From Serinus canaria (lineage: Eukaryota; Chordata; Aves; Passeriformes; Fringillidae): DNA of 64,000 bases. Below the pieces are notes generated by a model that worked only from the letters and a program-made list of their open reading frames with translations, did no database searches and was not told the origin of the DNA. The translations under genes and the position numbers were made by a program. Shown here piece by piece: positions 50,640-63,500 of this stretch (the first letter of the stretch is position 1; every line of letters starts with the position of its first letter). The stretch lies in assembly GCF_022539315.1 (NCBI RefSeq), contig NC_066315.1, positions 125,895,374 to 125,959,373 of the forward strand, written 5' to 3'.

Positions 50640-52586
50640 CCCTTTCTCAACAATATTTTCACAGAGGTGAATCACCAAGAATGCCTCCTGGATCATTGGT
50701 AGATATTGGTGTATGCACACCCTCAGTTACAGGGAGATGACTAAACTTTGATGTAATGATGTCAAAAAAAAGAGTAATTTTGAGATGGAAGAGAAGCAGC
50801 ATTGAGCTTTTGACCAGGTCAAGCAGGTAGTAGCCTATGTGTGACATTAGTATGATCAGAAACAGAGACGTAAACATTCTGCCATACACCAGCATGGGAG
50901 GCAATGGCAGCTTGTGACAACATCAGCAAGAGCTTATGGCAAATGAGCTCCTCAAGAAATGCAAGGCAAGCTGTTGGGATTCAAGAGCTGAGGCCAGAAA
51001 ATATTCAAAAATAACTACATTTCTGGGGACTAAGAGGTTTGTGCTGCTGTTGAGGACATTCTGCATGCCACTGCAGTGCTAGGCACAGAGAAATTACTGT
51101 GATTATACTCTAAGCTATCTGTCCTGAACTTTTTCTTCAAGGATTCAAAGCCCAGTGATGGAAGGACAATTACTGCCATGTAGCAAAAATATGTGCTGAC
51201 CTTTACCCAGTAAATATGTACTGGCTCAAGATCCTGATAGGGACTAGGTGAGTTTATTAGTCCATAACCAGCAAATCAACAATGTGAGAAAACCAAATTC
51301 CTCAGGCTGTTGAAGCTTGAGCATATCATGAATTTAGTGCTGCAAACAAACAGTGGAGTTTGTTTACATAGATCTTGTAAAATTACTGCAGGGATCAGGA
51401 GGTGGTGAGCTGCTAATTGGAATCCCTCCATGGGAGGAGCTGCCACCTGTGAAGGGACTGGAGGCTCTAGTCAGTTTGCAGAAGTAATGGACTTGAAAAT
51501 AGCCTTGGAACATGTTCAGATGCACCATTGGCCCCAGTATACATACACAAAGTCTTCTAGTTAGTGGCTAATGCAGTGTAAAAATGTCTCAAAAACTGGA
51601 ATCATGTTAACTGGCAGCAACAAGCAGGTGAGCCTGGGAAGAAGGGAGGAAAATGTTAGTGTTTAATTGTGTGTTTTCCATTTTTGTTTGGCTTTTTTTT
51701 TTTTTAATAATACATGAATCTGTAATCAAAAAATTCTGTTAACTGACAATAAAACATAAGTAAAATTCCTCTAATTGAAAGTATTTTGCCTCTGACAACT
51801 GTTGGCAAGATGGCACAAAGATGATTCCTAGAGGATAGCTCTGAAAAGCAAGATGCTAGCTCCATCAGGTTGCTAGCATACCCTTACTTGTGGAAAATGC
51901 TAAGAAGGGTAGATAGATGGACAGATCTTAAGGAACAAATATGCCAAATTACTGATGGAGTTGTAGAGGTAGCCCTTGCAGATTTAGGAACAGACCTAAC
52001 AAATATGGATGTTTCATGCTGGACAAATACAGACAGTGTCTGTGTACACAAGATTATGATGCATATGTTTAAACAGTGAGAAGAGTACAAGCACTACAGA
52101 AGACATATAGCATCAAAAAATTCTCAACTAGACCTGGAAAAGATAAGATCAATATTTAGGAAATGTTTGGATGCCAGAAGATTGATTTACAATTTCTGAG
52201 ATAAACTTTATCTGGAGGGCAAAATGTGTCATGAAAAAACTAAAGATAGATTTCTGACCTATCTGACATTGAGTCAGGAAATGAGCAACACATTACAGAA
52301 GAATTCTAGTGGTTCAGTGGCATCTGGGAATCTGAAAACATAATGGATAGCAGTAGGCATGCATAATCCCTTGGAAAGACATCCAAGAAACTGATGACAA
52401 GGGCAAACAAACAGAAAAGGATCCTTACCTAGCAGTGTTGGATCCAGCAGAACATCTTCCCAGGTAACAAAACAAAGAGTGATGAGCTAGAAAAACATTT
52501 TTATCCCCTGAAGTCATCTGGACCCCATCAGAGAAATGACAGACTCTGTCACAGTTAGGAGAATGCAAGCAATGTGGGCCGCCCTC
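50640..52586. other. Unassigned segment left of the candidate LTR
   Basis: About 1.9 kb with somewhat higher GC than its surroundings and few simple repeats. Open stretches of 60-80 codons occur on both strands (plus 51870-52079, minus 50659-50904). None shows a motif I can assign to gag, pol, env or a host protein. It could be degraded internal sequence of the element that supplied the LTR-like unit, or ordinary unique sequence. I do not call a gene here. Confidence 0.2.
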
Positions 52587-52836
52587 TGTAGCCAGGAAGA
52601 TCGACGGCTGCGCATGATCACGTCCGACTGTCAGATTGCCAAACAATGGCAATAGCCCCTGTTCCCATGGAAAATACTGCCTGTAAGGTAAACACAGAAT
52701 GAGAGAACAGTGGAGAGAAAACTGTGGACAGCAGCATGGAATTGGCAGATTGACAGTATATAAAGGACAGAAGGATAACTACAGAGTGACCTAGAGTGAC
52801 ATGCTGTGAGAAATAAATATGCCTAATACATCTACA
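52587..52836 (+). mobile_element. Candidate solo or degraded retroviral LTR, about 250 bp
   Basis: The segment starts TGTAG and ends CTACA, the short inverted termini expected of an LTR. Its left part has an unusual local cluster of CpGs (six between about 52580 and 52630) in a region otherwise nearly free of them. TATATAAAG at 52757-52765 is followed 47 bases later by AATAAA at 52812-52817, the compact promoter and poly(A) arrangement of a U3-R-U5 unit. Against this, there is no clear target-site duplication, no polypurine tract just upstream and no primer-binding site after the right end. The family was not recognised. A chance arrangement, or a non-LTR promoter, remains possible. Confidence 0.4.
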
Positions 52837-55800
52837 ACAAGGGTTACATGAGCTGATAAATCCTCATAGGTACTAAAAATACTTTCAAAATCTGACTTTC
52901 AAAGACCAAAATCTTTTTAACATTGATATGAGTTCTGAAAAGATCTTTTTCCATTCTGATTCAGAAGTAATCATCCACCTTTATCCTCCAAGAAGAAAGC
53001 TGGATTTAGCCAACTGTATATCAAACCCATTTCAAACTGATGGCAAGATCTTTCCTTTTTTTCACCAGATTCCATCTAAGAATGGAATAATATCTAAGAT
53101 ATTACAGTACAAAGACTTTCTGAAAATGCATAAAAAATAGCTTAAACAGTATCAGATGTTCCCAAGTATGAGTTATTTAACAATTCATTAATTTGGTGCA
53201 GATTCTTTAAGCAGTTAGTGCAAACACAAAGGGATGAAAATCTGTTTTATTAAATATAGCACAAATAAGCAGAATTTCAAGTTTTCCCCTGATTTTATTT
53301 TTAAGTGAGAAATGTTGCATTTATCCTATTTATATAATACTAAGCAAATATATAGATACTAAGGAAATATACAGAATAATATTTCATATGTTCATAGAAC
53401 ACTGTCACAAATGGATTATCTGTGTTGTGGATTCTAAATTTAATCTAGGTAGGACTGGTTATCAGTGTCACATAATTACATCAGAGTAAAATTATACGAT
53501 GTCTTTCTTCACAGTATCAGGGAAAAGCTCAGTAATTAACACTAGTTGGAGATTTTAGGTTTTACTTAATTTGTATAAGAGTGTTCAAAGCAGTTTCTTA
53601 ATTTTGTCTCTACCACATTAGCAGCAGTAGAACTTCAGTGTTTTAAATGGAAATTAACAGGCAGGTTAAAATTTGATGGGAAAGTGAGATTGCATTTAGA
53701 AGGATAACACCTTCCCTAGCCTCCTCTCAGTGAGACTGTGAGAGCTGACAATGTGGTAGTGCCCATTTCACAGTTTACTCACATTTTTCAGGTAGCCTTA
53801 CTGGATGGAATCTCTCACTTAAATGAAAACTACAACTGATCCATTGCAGAAAGGCGGGCTGGATGAAAGAAATGGTGCCAAGTACTGTAAAAATAGACCA
53901 AATAAGTATTTTGCCAGGAAGTATGCTAGTATGCTAGATGTGAAATATTAAATATTTGAGCTTTTAAAATACAGCTTTAGAGAGTCATGATACTTAGGCA
54001 TCAAGCCAAATATAGCCTTCCTATCTGTGAAGTATCTACAGTGAAAGACATATTTTTTGACAGATGTAGACATGAAATATGATGGAAGGGTGTTCTTTTG
54101 TTTGTTTTTTAGAGTAGGCAGTTATACCTCTTTTGTTTAATTTATTTTGAAAGCTCTCCCTATGATTCTGGATATTCTTACAAAGTATAAATCCATTCAG
54201 GGAGTTATTCCAATTAATGCTATTTATGGAAAAATATCAGAGATTTAACTTTAATCTTAGATGCCACTGTAAATAGTATTTTTTAATATTTCACAAACAG
54301 ATTATCAGGGTTTTAATATAATTTCTGGATTGCATCTAGAATATCCAACCTTAAAGTAGGAAGATAATCTAAACAGATAGTTTACCAACCAAGAAATTGG
54401 TACCATATTATATTGTATTTCAAAATTAGTTACTTCAGTTGATGGAAGCAATTAACTACTGAGTTCAGGAGGAACTGTGTTGGATTTTCATGACACTGAA
54501 TTGAAAACTGAATGCATTCCTAAAAGTCATGGTCTGATTAATAAATTATTTAAAGGGCACATGGCGAATTTCTACTCCTTTCACATACACAAGACATAAT
54601 TATAACAGTACTTCTCACCTGAAGTACTCAAAAAATATCTCTTACCTAGCAAAGTACCTGCAAATTCTCATCACAATAGGGATGAAAATACTTCCATGCT
54701 AAAGGAAAAGAATAAACATCTGTTGATGCTCATAGCATGCTCTCAGCATAATATGAGAGCATTTATGTAACACCATTTGCTTCCATTCTCATTGCTTCTA
54801 GTTCAATGTTTTGGCTAGCAATAAATATTTGGAGCACATGAAAACTGAGAAATTTCCCCTGACATGGCATTTGAAAACTGACTCTCTGGAAAACAGATTT
54901 ACATTTTATGTTAGCTGGAAATTTTATTTTGAATACATCTAGATTAAACTTTGATTTTATAGGTTTTAAAATTTCTCATTCATAATTGTGCTTGTATGTT
55001 CATGGAGATAATGTGAAGTGAGGACGGAAGAGTTAAAAACCTTACTCTGTTTCTACTCCCATATTTTTATTGGAATGAGCTCTCTGTTTCACTATATCAT
55101 TACAGTGCTGATTTAGAGCCTTAAAATGTGATACATAATTTCCCTGAATAAAAAAAAAGAAGTGAGGATTGGAATATAGCTTATCTGCAAGGGAAATAAA
55201 GAGTTTGAAATAAAGTAGGAAAATGTGGGTAGGCAGTTTTTTTAGTAGGTTAGTATTTTTGAATGCAGATTTTAAAATGGTAAAAATAATTTTAATTGCC
55301 CTGGCATTGCATGAACATTATTGGATTAGTCATTAATGCATGCTGGCAGCAGATTTTTTAATACCTTTCCTACTTTGCTCTGTGAGAAAACAGATCATTT
55401 TAATGGATATTTAAAGCCCCAAGATGTACTTAATGCTGGAAAATCTTCAATGCAAAACTGACGAAACCATAGTGGCTTCTTAATTTTATTCAAAACTGTC
55501 TCAATGCAGCTAATACATCATGGAGACAGGTCTAACCAAAAAGAGATCTTGTTTACAGAATGACAGCAATGATAAAGTTGGTTCAATTTGTGCTATGTCT
55601 TCTTTGCTTTCCCTACTTTTGCTATTTTAAAGATATAGAGTAGAAATTTGCTGTTTCCTTCCAGTCTAGAAGGCTTTCATTGAGGATGGTTAAAGAGATT
55701 GAAGACTGGTTTAGAAACTAAATAACTGACAAATAATTCTGTATTAATTGATTCCCACTGGGTTATGTTTTCATATTCAAGCCTGGACCAACCACAAACT

Positions 55801-56857
55801 GAGCCACAAAAATGAGTAATGAACTTCTCTGGGGACAGACAGAGGACTAGATTTTTAGAGAGATTTAGGTAAACCAAAGTGTTTGAGAGCAGCTAAATAC
55901 ACTTTTCTGTGTAGATTCACCAGATAGCTCAAAAAGAGATAATACACCCGTAATAACATCCTTAGTTACTTGCCCAGATTCTGAAAAGTTTCAGTTTTGT
56001 TATCCAAAGCTGCACATACCTGGAAAAAAGGATGTTATGCAGTGCAGTGCAGTGCAATGCACAAAAGCACAAGTGCTCACTGGCATATCAGAACTTACAA
56101 AACCCTGATAACTGTAAGCATCTTGAAATCTTTTGCACTGTGTGGTATTTACATATTCTTGGCTCATAAAATCATGAACAATGAATCATTTATCTAAGCA
56201 AACAAATAATTAAACCCCAGAGTTTTATTACTCTTACAGTCTTTACTGGTGTCCTTGTAAAAGGTGACTCCAGCCTGACAAGTCACCAACAAAACCGTTG
56301 TTGTTAGTTCAACACTAACAACCAACAGTAAAACTTTTAAACCCACAGGTAAAAAACAATCAAAACACTTGAAACTTAAATGGTCAATGAAGGTCAGTAA
56401 ACAAAATATTGCTGACTGCAATTCTACATTCCTCAGTTTTAATTTTTTGTTTTTTTTTTTTACCCTTTTAACTGTGTGGAATCTTAGGCAGAAAAAGATT
56501 CATTTGACAGCGTTTGAAAAACATTAGAGATTATAGGATTCAATATGCTGTTTTTGCAGAAGAGAGGCAAGCTGAGCTATATTATACTGAGCAGTTATTG
56601 CTACTGCAGAAATCCAGTCAGTTTTCTTTTAATATTTGCAAGGGCAGGAAAAAGATTAAAGGTTGGTGAGACTCAATTGCAACTTAAGAATAAGGAAATG
56701 CAGTGTGCCATCTTATCTGTCCATGCCAGACTCGATAAATGTCTGCCCATGCCTGTGAACAGAAGAATAAGAGTCTGATGTAGGAAAGCTTGTTTCCTGA
56801 CTTATACAAGTTTGTATAGGCAATCTGTGTGTGTAAAATCAGCTATCCCAGGAGGGT

Positions 56858-56926
56858 CAGAACTTATGCCTGAGCCATCAGGCATAACTTATTCCAGCCC
56901 TTTTTCAGAACTTATGCCTGAGCAAT
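56858..56926. repeat. Direct repeat (18 bp) with a perfect 10-bp stem-loop in the first copy
   Basis: CAGAACTTATGCCTGAGC occurs twice about 47 bases apart (56859 and 56906). In the first copy TTATGCCTGA (56864-56873) pairs perfectly with TCAGGCATAA (56878-56887) across a GCCA loop. The second copy has lost the right arm. Confidence 0.85.
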
Positions 56927-59283
56927 CTTAGCTGGAGAAAGTGCTTTACTCTTAAACCCTCATAGTGCTAAGTGCTACCTCCTCTTCCTTCAATCTCTTT
57001 GAAATGGAAATCCAGTGAAGATTCTTGCTTAAACTGTATAAAGGATAGTGATTTTGACCTGCTTCCCCTCCTAACTTCTGTGTTTGCTCAACAATCTCAT
57101 TTCTGGATTGCCTAATACATTATGTACAATGTAAGAGATCAAGGCTCTTAATTCGGATTTTAGATTCCAGGCTGGTAGGTCTCACATGTCAAACCAATAT
57201 TCTCCAAGGGATTAAATACAGCTGATTTAACTAAGATAACTAAGTAACACCCCCATTTTAAATATTTAATGTACTAAGATTTATCTCTCCTGCAAATGTG
57301 TATTTTTTTTAAGTTGAAGCACTTAAATTAGGCAGATATGATGTCACTCATGGGGACTTCAGAGGCACCTGCTCTCCCCATTGACCAAATGGATGGGAGC
57401 TCTACCTCTAGAAGTTTGCATGCTCTTATACAACTGAAATGGAAGGTAAACAGAGCAGGCTATGCCTTAAGAATACTTTGGGATCTAGGCTGCAATGCCG
57501 GGCCCTGCACTTTAAATTTTTATATTGTCCCATTTATGTTTTATTCCAGTCCTCAGAATCATTCAGTCATCCTCACATGATATTCTGTATTTAAAGTGCT
57601 TTTCAATTCTCCATCATCAATAAATTTCATTATCACATTGACACTTTTGTGCCAAGTCCTTTATGAAATATTTAAATAATATCAGACCCAAGGCTAACAT
57701 TTTAAGAACTTCACCAGTAAGTTTCTTCTATGAAAAAAGACTAATTTCAGATCTTTTTCAGATTTCATTGGACAGTTTTTTACCTGTAATACAGTTCTTC
57801 TATAATTCCTGGTTTAATGAACATCCCATGTGACACTGCATTAATTTCTTTTAGTGAAGAACTGATTAAATCTGCTGCATTTCTCTAAATGGCTTAGAAA
57901 CAAAGTAACATCACCGATTATATTAAATCAGCTCAGAAATTATATCTCAGAAAAGTATAGTGTGAAAAGATAATTATTTTAAGATATTAATCAGAAATGA
58001 GAAGTAATATTCTCAGAATTCACTCAGAGCCCTAACTGAAAGACTCCTTATTAAAAGAGATGAAGATAAACCAAAAGACTGCTCTCCAGAAAAGAAAAAA
58101 ATCAAATTAAATAATTAAGCTTTTTAAAATAACAGTTATTAACTAAGCTATATTTAGTGATCTGATATTTAAGTATCAATCAGCTGGGTTTCCAACTCCC
58201 TTGGAACTGCAAATACTGGTTTTACAATGTAATATGATGTTTTATTTCCCTCCTCCTTGGTTCTTTCTTTCTGACAGTGTGATGAATTATATTGGTGTTT
58301 CACGTTATTGAGTCACTAAAGTTAGAGCACAAACTCATTTTTATGACAGCACTAAGATATTACTCTGCCTATTCCTTGAAAATGAAGAGTCTTTTTGAAG
58401 CTGCAATTGTTTCTATCTGCACCAAAAAACCAATTTCTGTGGTCTCTTAAGAGAGAAATTACTTTCTAATGCACATCGCATCTGTGTGTCACGTATGACA
58501 TCAATAAACCCTGATATGTTTCTTGCTAGGTCTTCAGGTCAATGCCTGAAATGCTGTACTGCTCCAGAGGAGAGGAATAACCTGGGAAATGCAGATAAGC
58601 AGAGGATGCTTGTCATTCAAAAATACAGAAATATCTAACTGGGTGCAGTGCTGAACATGTTCTGTATAGTATTTGCCATCCAAGGCAGACTGTATTTTTT
58701 CTCCTGTGAGCAGAAGAGATTAGTACACTGATGTGTAATAATGCATATCAGACAACAAACCCAGGAGCCAACAAGATCAAGGGCAATTTATTATTCACAA
58801 AACAGAAGATTGACATTTAGGAGCGATGACTGAGAATGAGGATTTTTTTGGAAAAACTGGATGGAATATTGGTTCCACTCAAGTCAACGAAATGTTGCCA
58901 TCAATTTTAACAGAGATATAATTCTATTTTCTTTCTTTTGTCTTTCTTTTCATGTGTTCCTGTTTTTGATTCCCTGGAAAATTCATATTAATAGTTTAAT
59001 TTTTCAGTTTGGGCCTAAGGAAAAAAACTGCATATATGTATGTCCAGAGCATTTGCATTATCTCACTACATTTTAATTGTTTATTTTTAAATTCAGATTT
59101 AATCCTGATCATTACTGTGGAAAGGGTTGAAGCATCTGTGAGAAGGGTGATCAGGTGAAAGGCAATTGCAGAGATTTGACACAAATTCAATGGGAAACAA
59201 GTAGGACTTACTGTCTTTAACAATGTCTCTGTCTCAAAAGAAAACTGATGCTCTTAAGCAGAATTAAAATTTATCTACCACGA

Positions 59284-59510
59284 TGGTCAGAGTAAAAAGC
59301 TTATAGGAAGAGGTTAAGGGAAGTTTTTTGGACTGTCAGAGAGAAGACTAAGAGACAATGAAATAACTAATTGAAGAGCAGTTACAAACATGAAGGAGAA
59401 AAATTCTTCTCAGCAAGTGTTTCAACAAGTGGCAATAAGATAATTCAAGCTCGACAGAAGAACTCAAGAAATCTCTGGGCTGACTTCCAACTCAAAGCAT
59501 AGTCAGCTGT
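59284..59510 (+). mobile_element. Diverged CR1-type LINE fragment
   Basis: Ordered similarity to CR1 3' sequence is visible at AGAGAAGACTAAGAGACAAT, GAAATAACTAATTGAAGAGC, AGTTACAAACATGAAGGAG and TTCTTCTCAGCAAGTGTTTC, followed by ACTTCCAACTCAAAGC near the end. It could begin further left (from about 59.1 kb). It ends next to the oppositely oriented copy at 59525. Confidence 0.55.
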
Positions 59511-59524
59511 GAGACTGGACCTGT

Positions 59525-60570
59525 TTTCTTATGGTTTCACACAGTCTGGTCTAAAAACCTCTGGGGATGGAAACTGCATAACCTCACTTGACAATCTCTT
59601 CCATTTTTTGATGTGCTCATTGTTTAAAAGTGCATCATCATACCCAGTCTGAGCCTCTCGCTTCAATTTATGCATGCTGTACATCAACCACCCAATATAC
59701 AGCACTGTGAAGAGCCTGAGATCCTGTTCCCTAGCTCCCTGTTGGTATTGGTAGGTTGTCATTAAGCTTTTTTGAACCCTTCCATTCTCTGGTATGAACC
59801 AGTCCATCTTTCTAACTTTTACCTGATAAAACAAATGTTCCAGCACCAACCACCATTGCGGTGGTTCTTTCTTGAATTGGATTCACTTGCTCAGAATATT
59901 TTTTGTACTGGGAGATCCAAAACTGGATGCAGTGTTCCAGATGTGGTCTCACGAGTGCTGGGTAGGATGGAACTGCCTCATGTGTGTTTGCTGTGCCCTG
60001 TTCATTTCACACAGAAGGCAGTTGGCTGCCTTTGCTGTCAGGACGCTGCTGGCTCATGCTCAGCCTTCTATCAGTGAAGACCCCCATGTGCTTTTCAGCA
60101 CAGTAGCTCCTGAGCCAGGCCCTTCCTAGACCATTTTGTTTCCAGGGCTTCCTCTTTCTAAGAAGAAGGATTTTGCATTTGCCCTTGGGGAATTTTATAG
60201 GGTTCCTGTTGGACGATACCTTCAGCTTGTCTAGGGCACCTTGGATGGCAGTCTGCTCTCAGCCATGTCAGGTGTTCACTCCAGTTTTGTGGGTTCTGAA
60301 AAGCTGAGCAGACTGCACAGTCATTTCTTCAGGATAATGGTGTTAAACTGAGCAGGCACCAGAGCAGCCCCCTGCAGTTCTCCCCTTTTTTTCACCTCCA
60401 GACAGAGCACAAATCCATTAACCACTACTCACTGAGCCCACTACCCTCCAATCTTTTTTTTACTCATCTAGACTGGAATCTACTAATTTGGGTTCAAGAA
60501 TATTGCGTAAGTCAGCATCAAAAGACTTGCTAAAGGTAAATTATTATTTTCCTAGGGACTAAGCAGGCTG
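59525..60570 (-). mobile_element. CR1 LINE copy, about 1 kb, minus orientation
   Basis: The plus strand shows the reverse complement of the CR1 ORF2 tail and 3' region. Examples are AAAACTGGATGCAGTGTTCC, AGATGTGGTCTCACGAGTGC, CTGCTGGCTCATGCTCAGCC, GAAGACCCCCATGTGCTTTT, AGAAGGATTTTGCATTTGCC and ACCTTCAGCTTGTCTAGGGC, with a degraded remnant of the palm region up to about 60.57 kb. Frameshifts and stops are frequent. The 5' end is approximate. Confidence 0.85.
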
Positions 60571-63500
60571 CCTGCCCTGCCAGAAACTGAGGCTTATAAT
60601 ACTAAGGTTGGTGATTAGGTAAAAAATTTGATAAGAAGCAATGCAATGCTAGAACAGATGATGAAATTTCCATCTCTGGAGTTTGTCAAGACTCTGTAAG
60701 GCAAAGATGTTACTAATTAAATACTGGTGATCTCCTATATTGAAGAATTTTATTGGATTACATGATCTGCAAAAGTCTGCCTAACTAGCACTTCTCTGAT
60801 TTTATAGCCCTTTGATATAATTAATTCTAAAATTCATAAGGTTTTGAATATTCTCTATATGACAGGATGTTGAGATGCATTTATTGCTCTTAATATGATC
60901 TTATTATCTTGTGAAAATTTCCTTAGTGTTGTACCACAATCACATTTTTGTATCATATTAAGCCATTTTTTTGCTTACATACAGCATACATAGGACGGTG
61001 TTTTGCCCATTGTACACTATTTTTTAATTACTCTGGGTAAAAAATAAGTACTTAAGGATACTCTAAGGCAACATCTTAAATACAACCAAGAGAGCTTTAG
61101 CAAACATTATACAGAAGGTGCACAGTCATTTAAAGTTTTCTCTCAAATGAAGTTCACAACTATTCTAATAGTAGTAACAAAGAAATTAGATGGCATTGTC
61201 CCTCCTCAACCACCCTAAACCCTATATAGACAAAGAAATGTTTAGGTTTTACTGTGAAATATGAATAACTACATTTCAAAAGGCTTTGCATCCAAGGATG
61301 ACCAAAGTACCTAAAAACTGTTGAATCCCATTAATCATATATCATACAGATTTTGAGAGTGGCATTTCAGTAGTGTTATAAGCACTCAATATCTTGTAGG
61401 GTTATGCCAACTAAGTTCCATTCAAGAAAACTGTGTTGAACTGACTTTTTGAGAATCATGATAGAGAAGATGCTGTTCCAACAAAGCTGTATTTTCCATC
61501 CTTTTTTCCCATCATATTCAATAGGACCCATGTGCAACTGATTTTGTGTTGCTTAAGACTTTTAATATAGAATCACTTGTTTTCAGTTCATAAAATTTGT
61601 TATTATACCTTCATTGGAATCTACAAAATCAGAAACTTAGTAGTTATTGAAACTAATGGGGGTTTGACCTAGCAAAGCACATAAAAAATTCTCATATTCT
61701 GTAGTCATTTAAAGAATTGAGTATACCTTATCATGCAATCAGTTAATGTATATTGAGAGGTTTTTTAAGCAATTAAGCATGGCACTCTGTATATGTATTT
61801 TTTTCTACATGATTTTGCATCCTTGGGTATTTGAATGTTTTTTTTAAAGCTGTGTGAAATTTGATTTTCACTTTCAGTGTATCATATCATGTACATATAA
61901 TTTTCTGTCCATCCAAGAATATGGCTACAGAAAAGGATATTATCTTTGCAGTAAATTGTACTGCCACTGGATAGCTTTCAGAAGAATGTGATATATTCAT
62001 TTAAGGTTTGAATTAGATAGTCAGTTTTCATCTCTATTCACTACCCCATTTTCTCCATGATTTACTTTAATTTCCAAACATCAACCAACTGTTTAAAAAA
62101 AATAAAATCAATGCACTGAAAAAGTGTTTTCCGTCTTCCACATTGCAGACCCTAGTGCTACATCCTCATTTTCATCTTGGAAATAATGATCTCACAGATC
62201 CTATTTTTAAGGCCTGGGTTCAAATCTAGCTCAGTATTAAAATGGAGTGAGTAGAAGTTTTCCATCTCTTGCCTTGAAAAAACTTTGTCACATTGTAACC
62301 CATGGTTGTTGCCTTGGTCAAAAGACAGAAAATAGAGCACTCCAAACTGAACAGTAAGCAAGAACCCAGTGCTGTGAAACAGTGCTGAAATTTCAGTTGT
62401 GTCCTTTTGCTCCCAGCCATGCTCCATGAGGAGGTCAGAAGGAGCCTCTGGGGAGCTGCTCTTCTGGCTCATGCCCGCACAGATCTCCCTGGCAGTCAGG
62501 CCTGTTGCTCACCTGCTGCTGGGTGCCAGACGATGGCAGATGCTGCCCCAGCACGTCCCTCACTAGATGCCAAATGCAGCCAACTTCTCTCTCTCCACAC
62601 TAGTCTTATCCAGTTTGTTATTAGGCCAACCCATGCTGCTTTAATATTTATCTCTAAGCAAAGATTTTCATAAAATGAGCCTAAACTAGGTTTTTAAAGA
62701 TCAAAGCTATCTCTATCATCTGATTACCTGCTAGGAAATGACAAGCCTAAACACCTTGGAACCACTCAGGTTTGACAGATTAGTGGCTCTTGAAATCCTA
62801 AAGTGTCAGTGACCAGCAAACAAATATTTTCTCATCTGAAACCTATATTGTGAAAACAGTCTATAGCATGTTGGGCAAAATTAAACAGATTAGTGCCCCA
62901 TGCACCTGATGTTTTGTACAGCCTGCACATTGACATAACAAGCTTATGAAGTTGGGGCCAGGCCAATTCTGATTCCAGGAACACAGCAAGAGATTGATTA
63001 AAGTGAGCTTTATACCATCTGTGGTCAGGTTATGCTTGGTATAGTTCATCTATCTGCAAGAGTAGCAATAAATATGCCATTAGAGAAAACAGGTTTTCAT
63101 GAATTGAGAAAAGAAATAGGAGGTGACTAGGAAGATGGCTTCTGCTTATTGTAAGGATCTGAGAAAGAGGGGCTCTGTGTCACCTGTGAGAGAAGATCAT
63201 GCACAAAGGAAAGCTAGTACTGGGAGATGCTCCCGCAGAAATGAATTTATGATTCAAACTTAGATTCATTCCAATATTTATTCAATTAAATTTGGTATAG
63301 GCATTTTGGCAGAAGTTCAAAGTCTACATTAGCAAGACAGCAGCAAAATATATATCTGGTTAGGAATGACTGGATCTCCACTGCATTACTCTACTAATGA
63401 AATTGAAAGTAAAGACCAAATTATAGAATATTCCATCAAATTATAGCCAGGGCATAAGCAGGCACAGTTTAATTGTCTTCAGTGGTATGGTACATATTTA

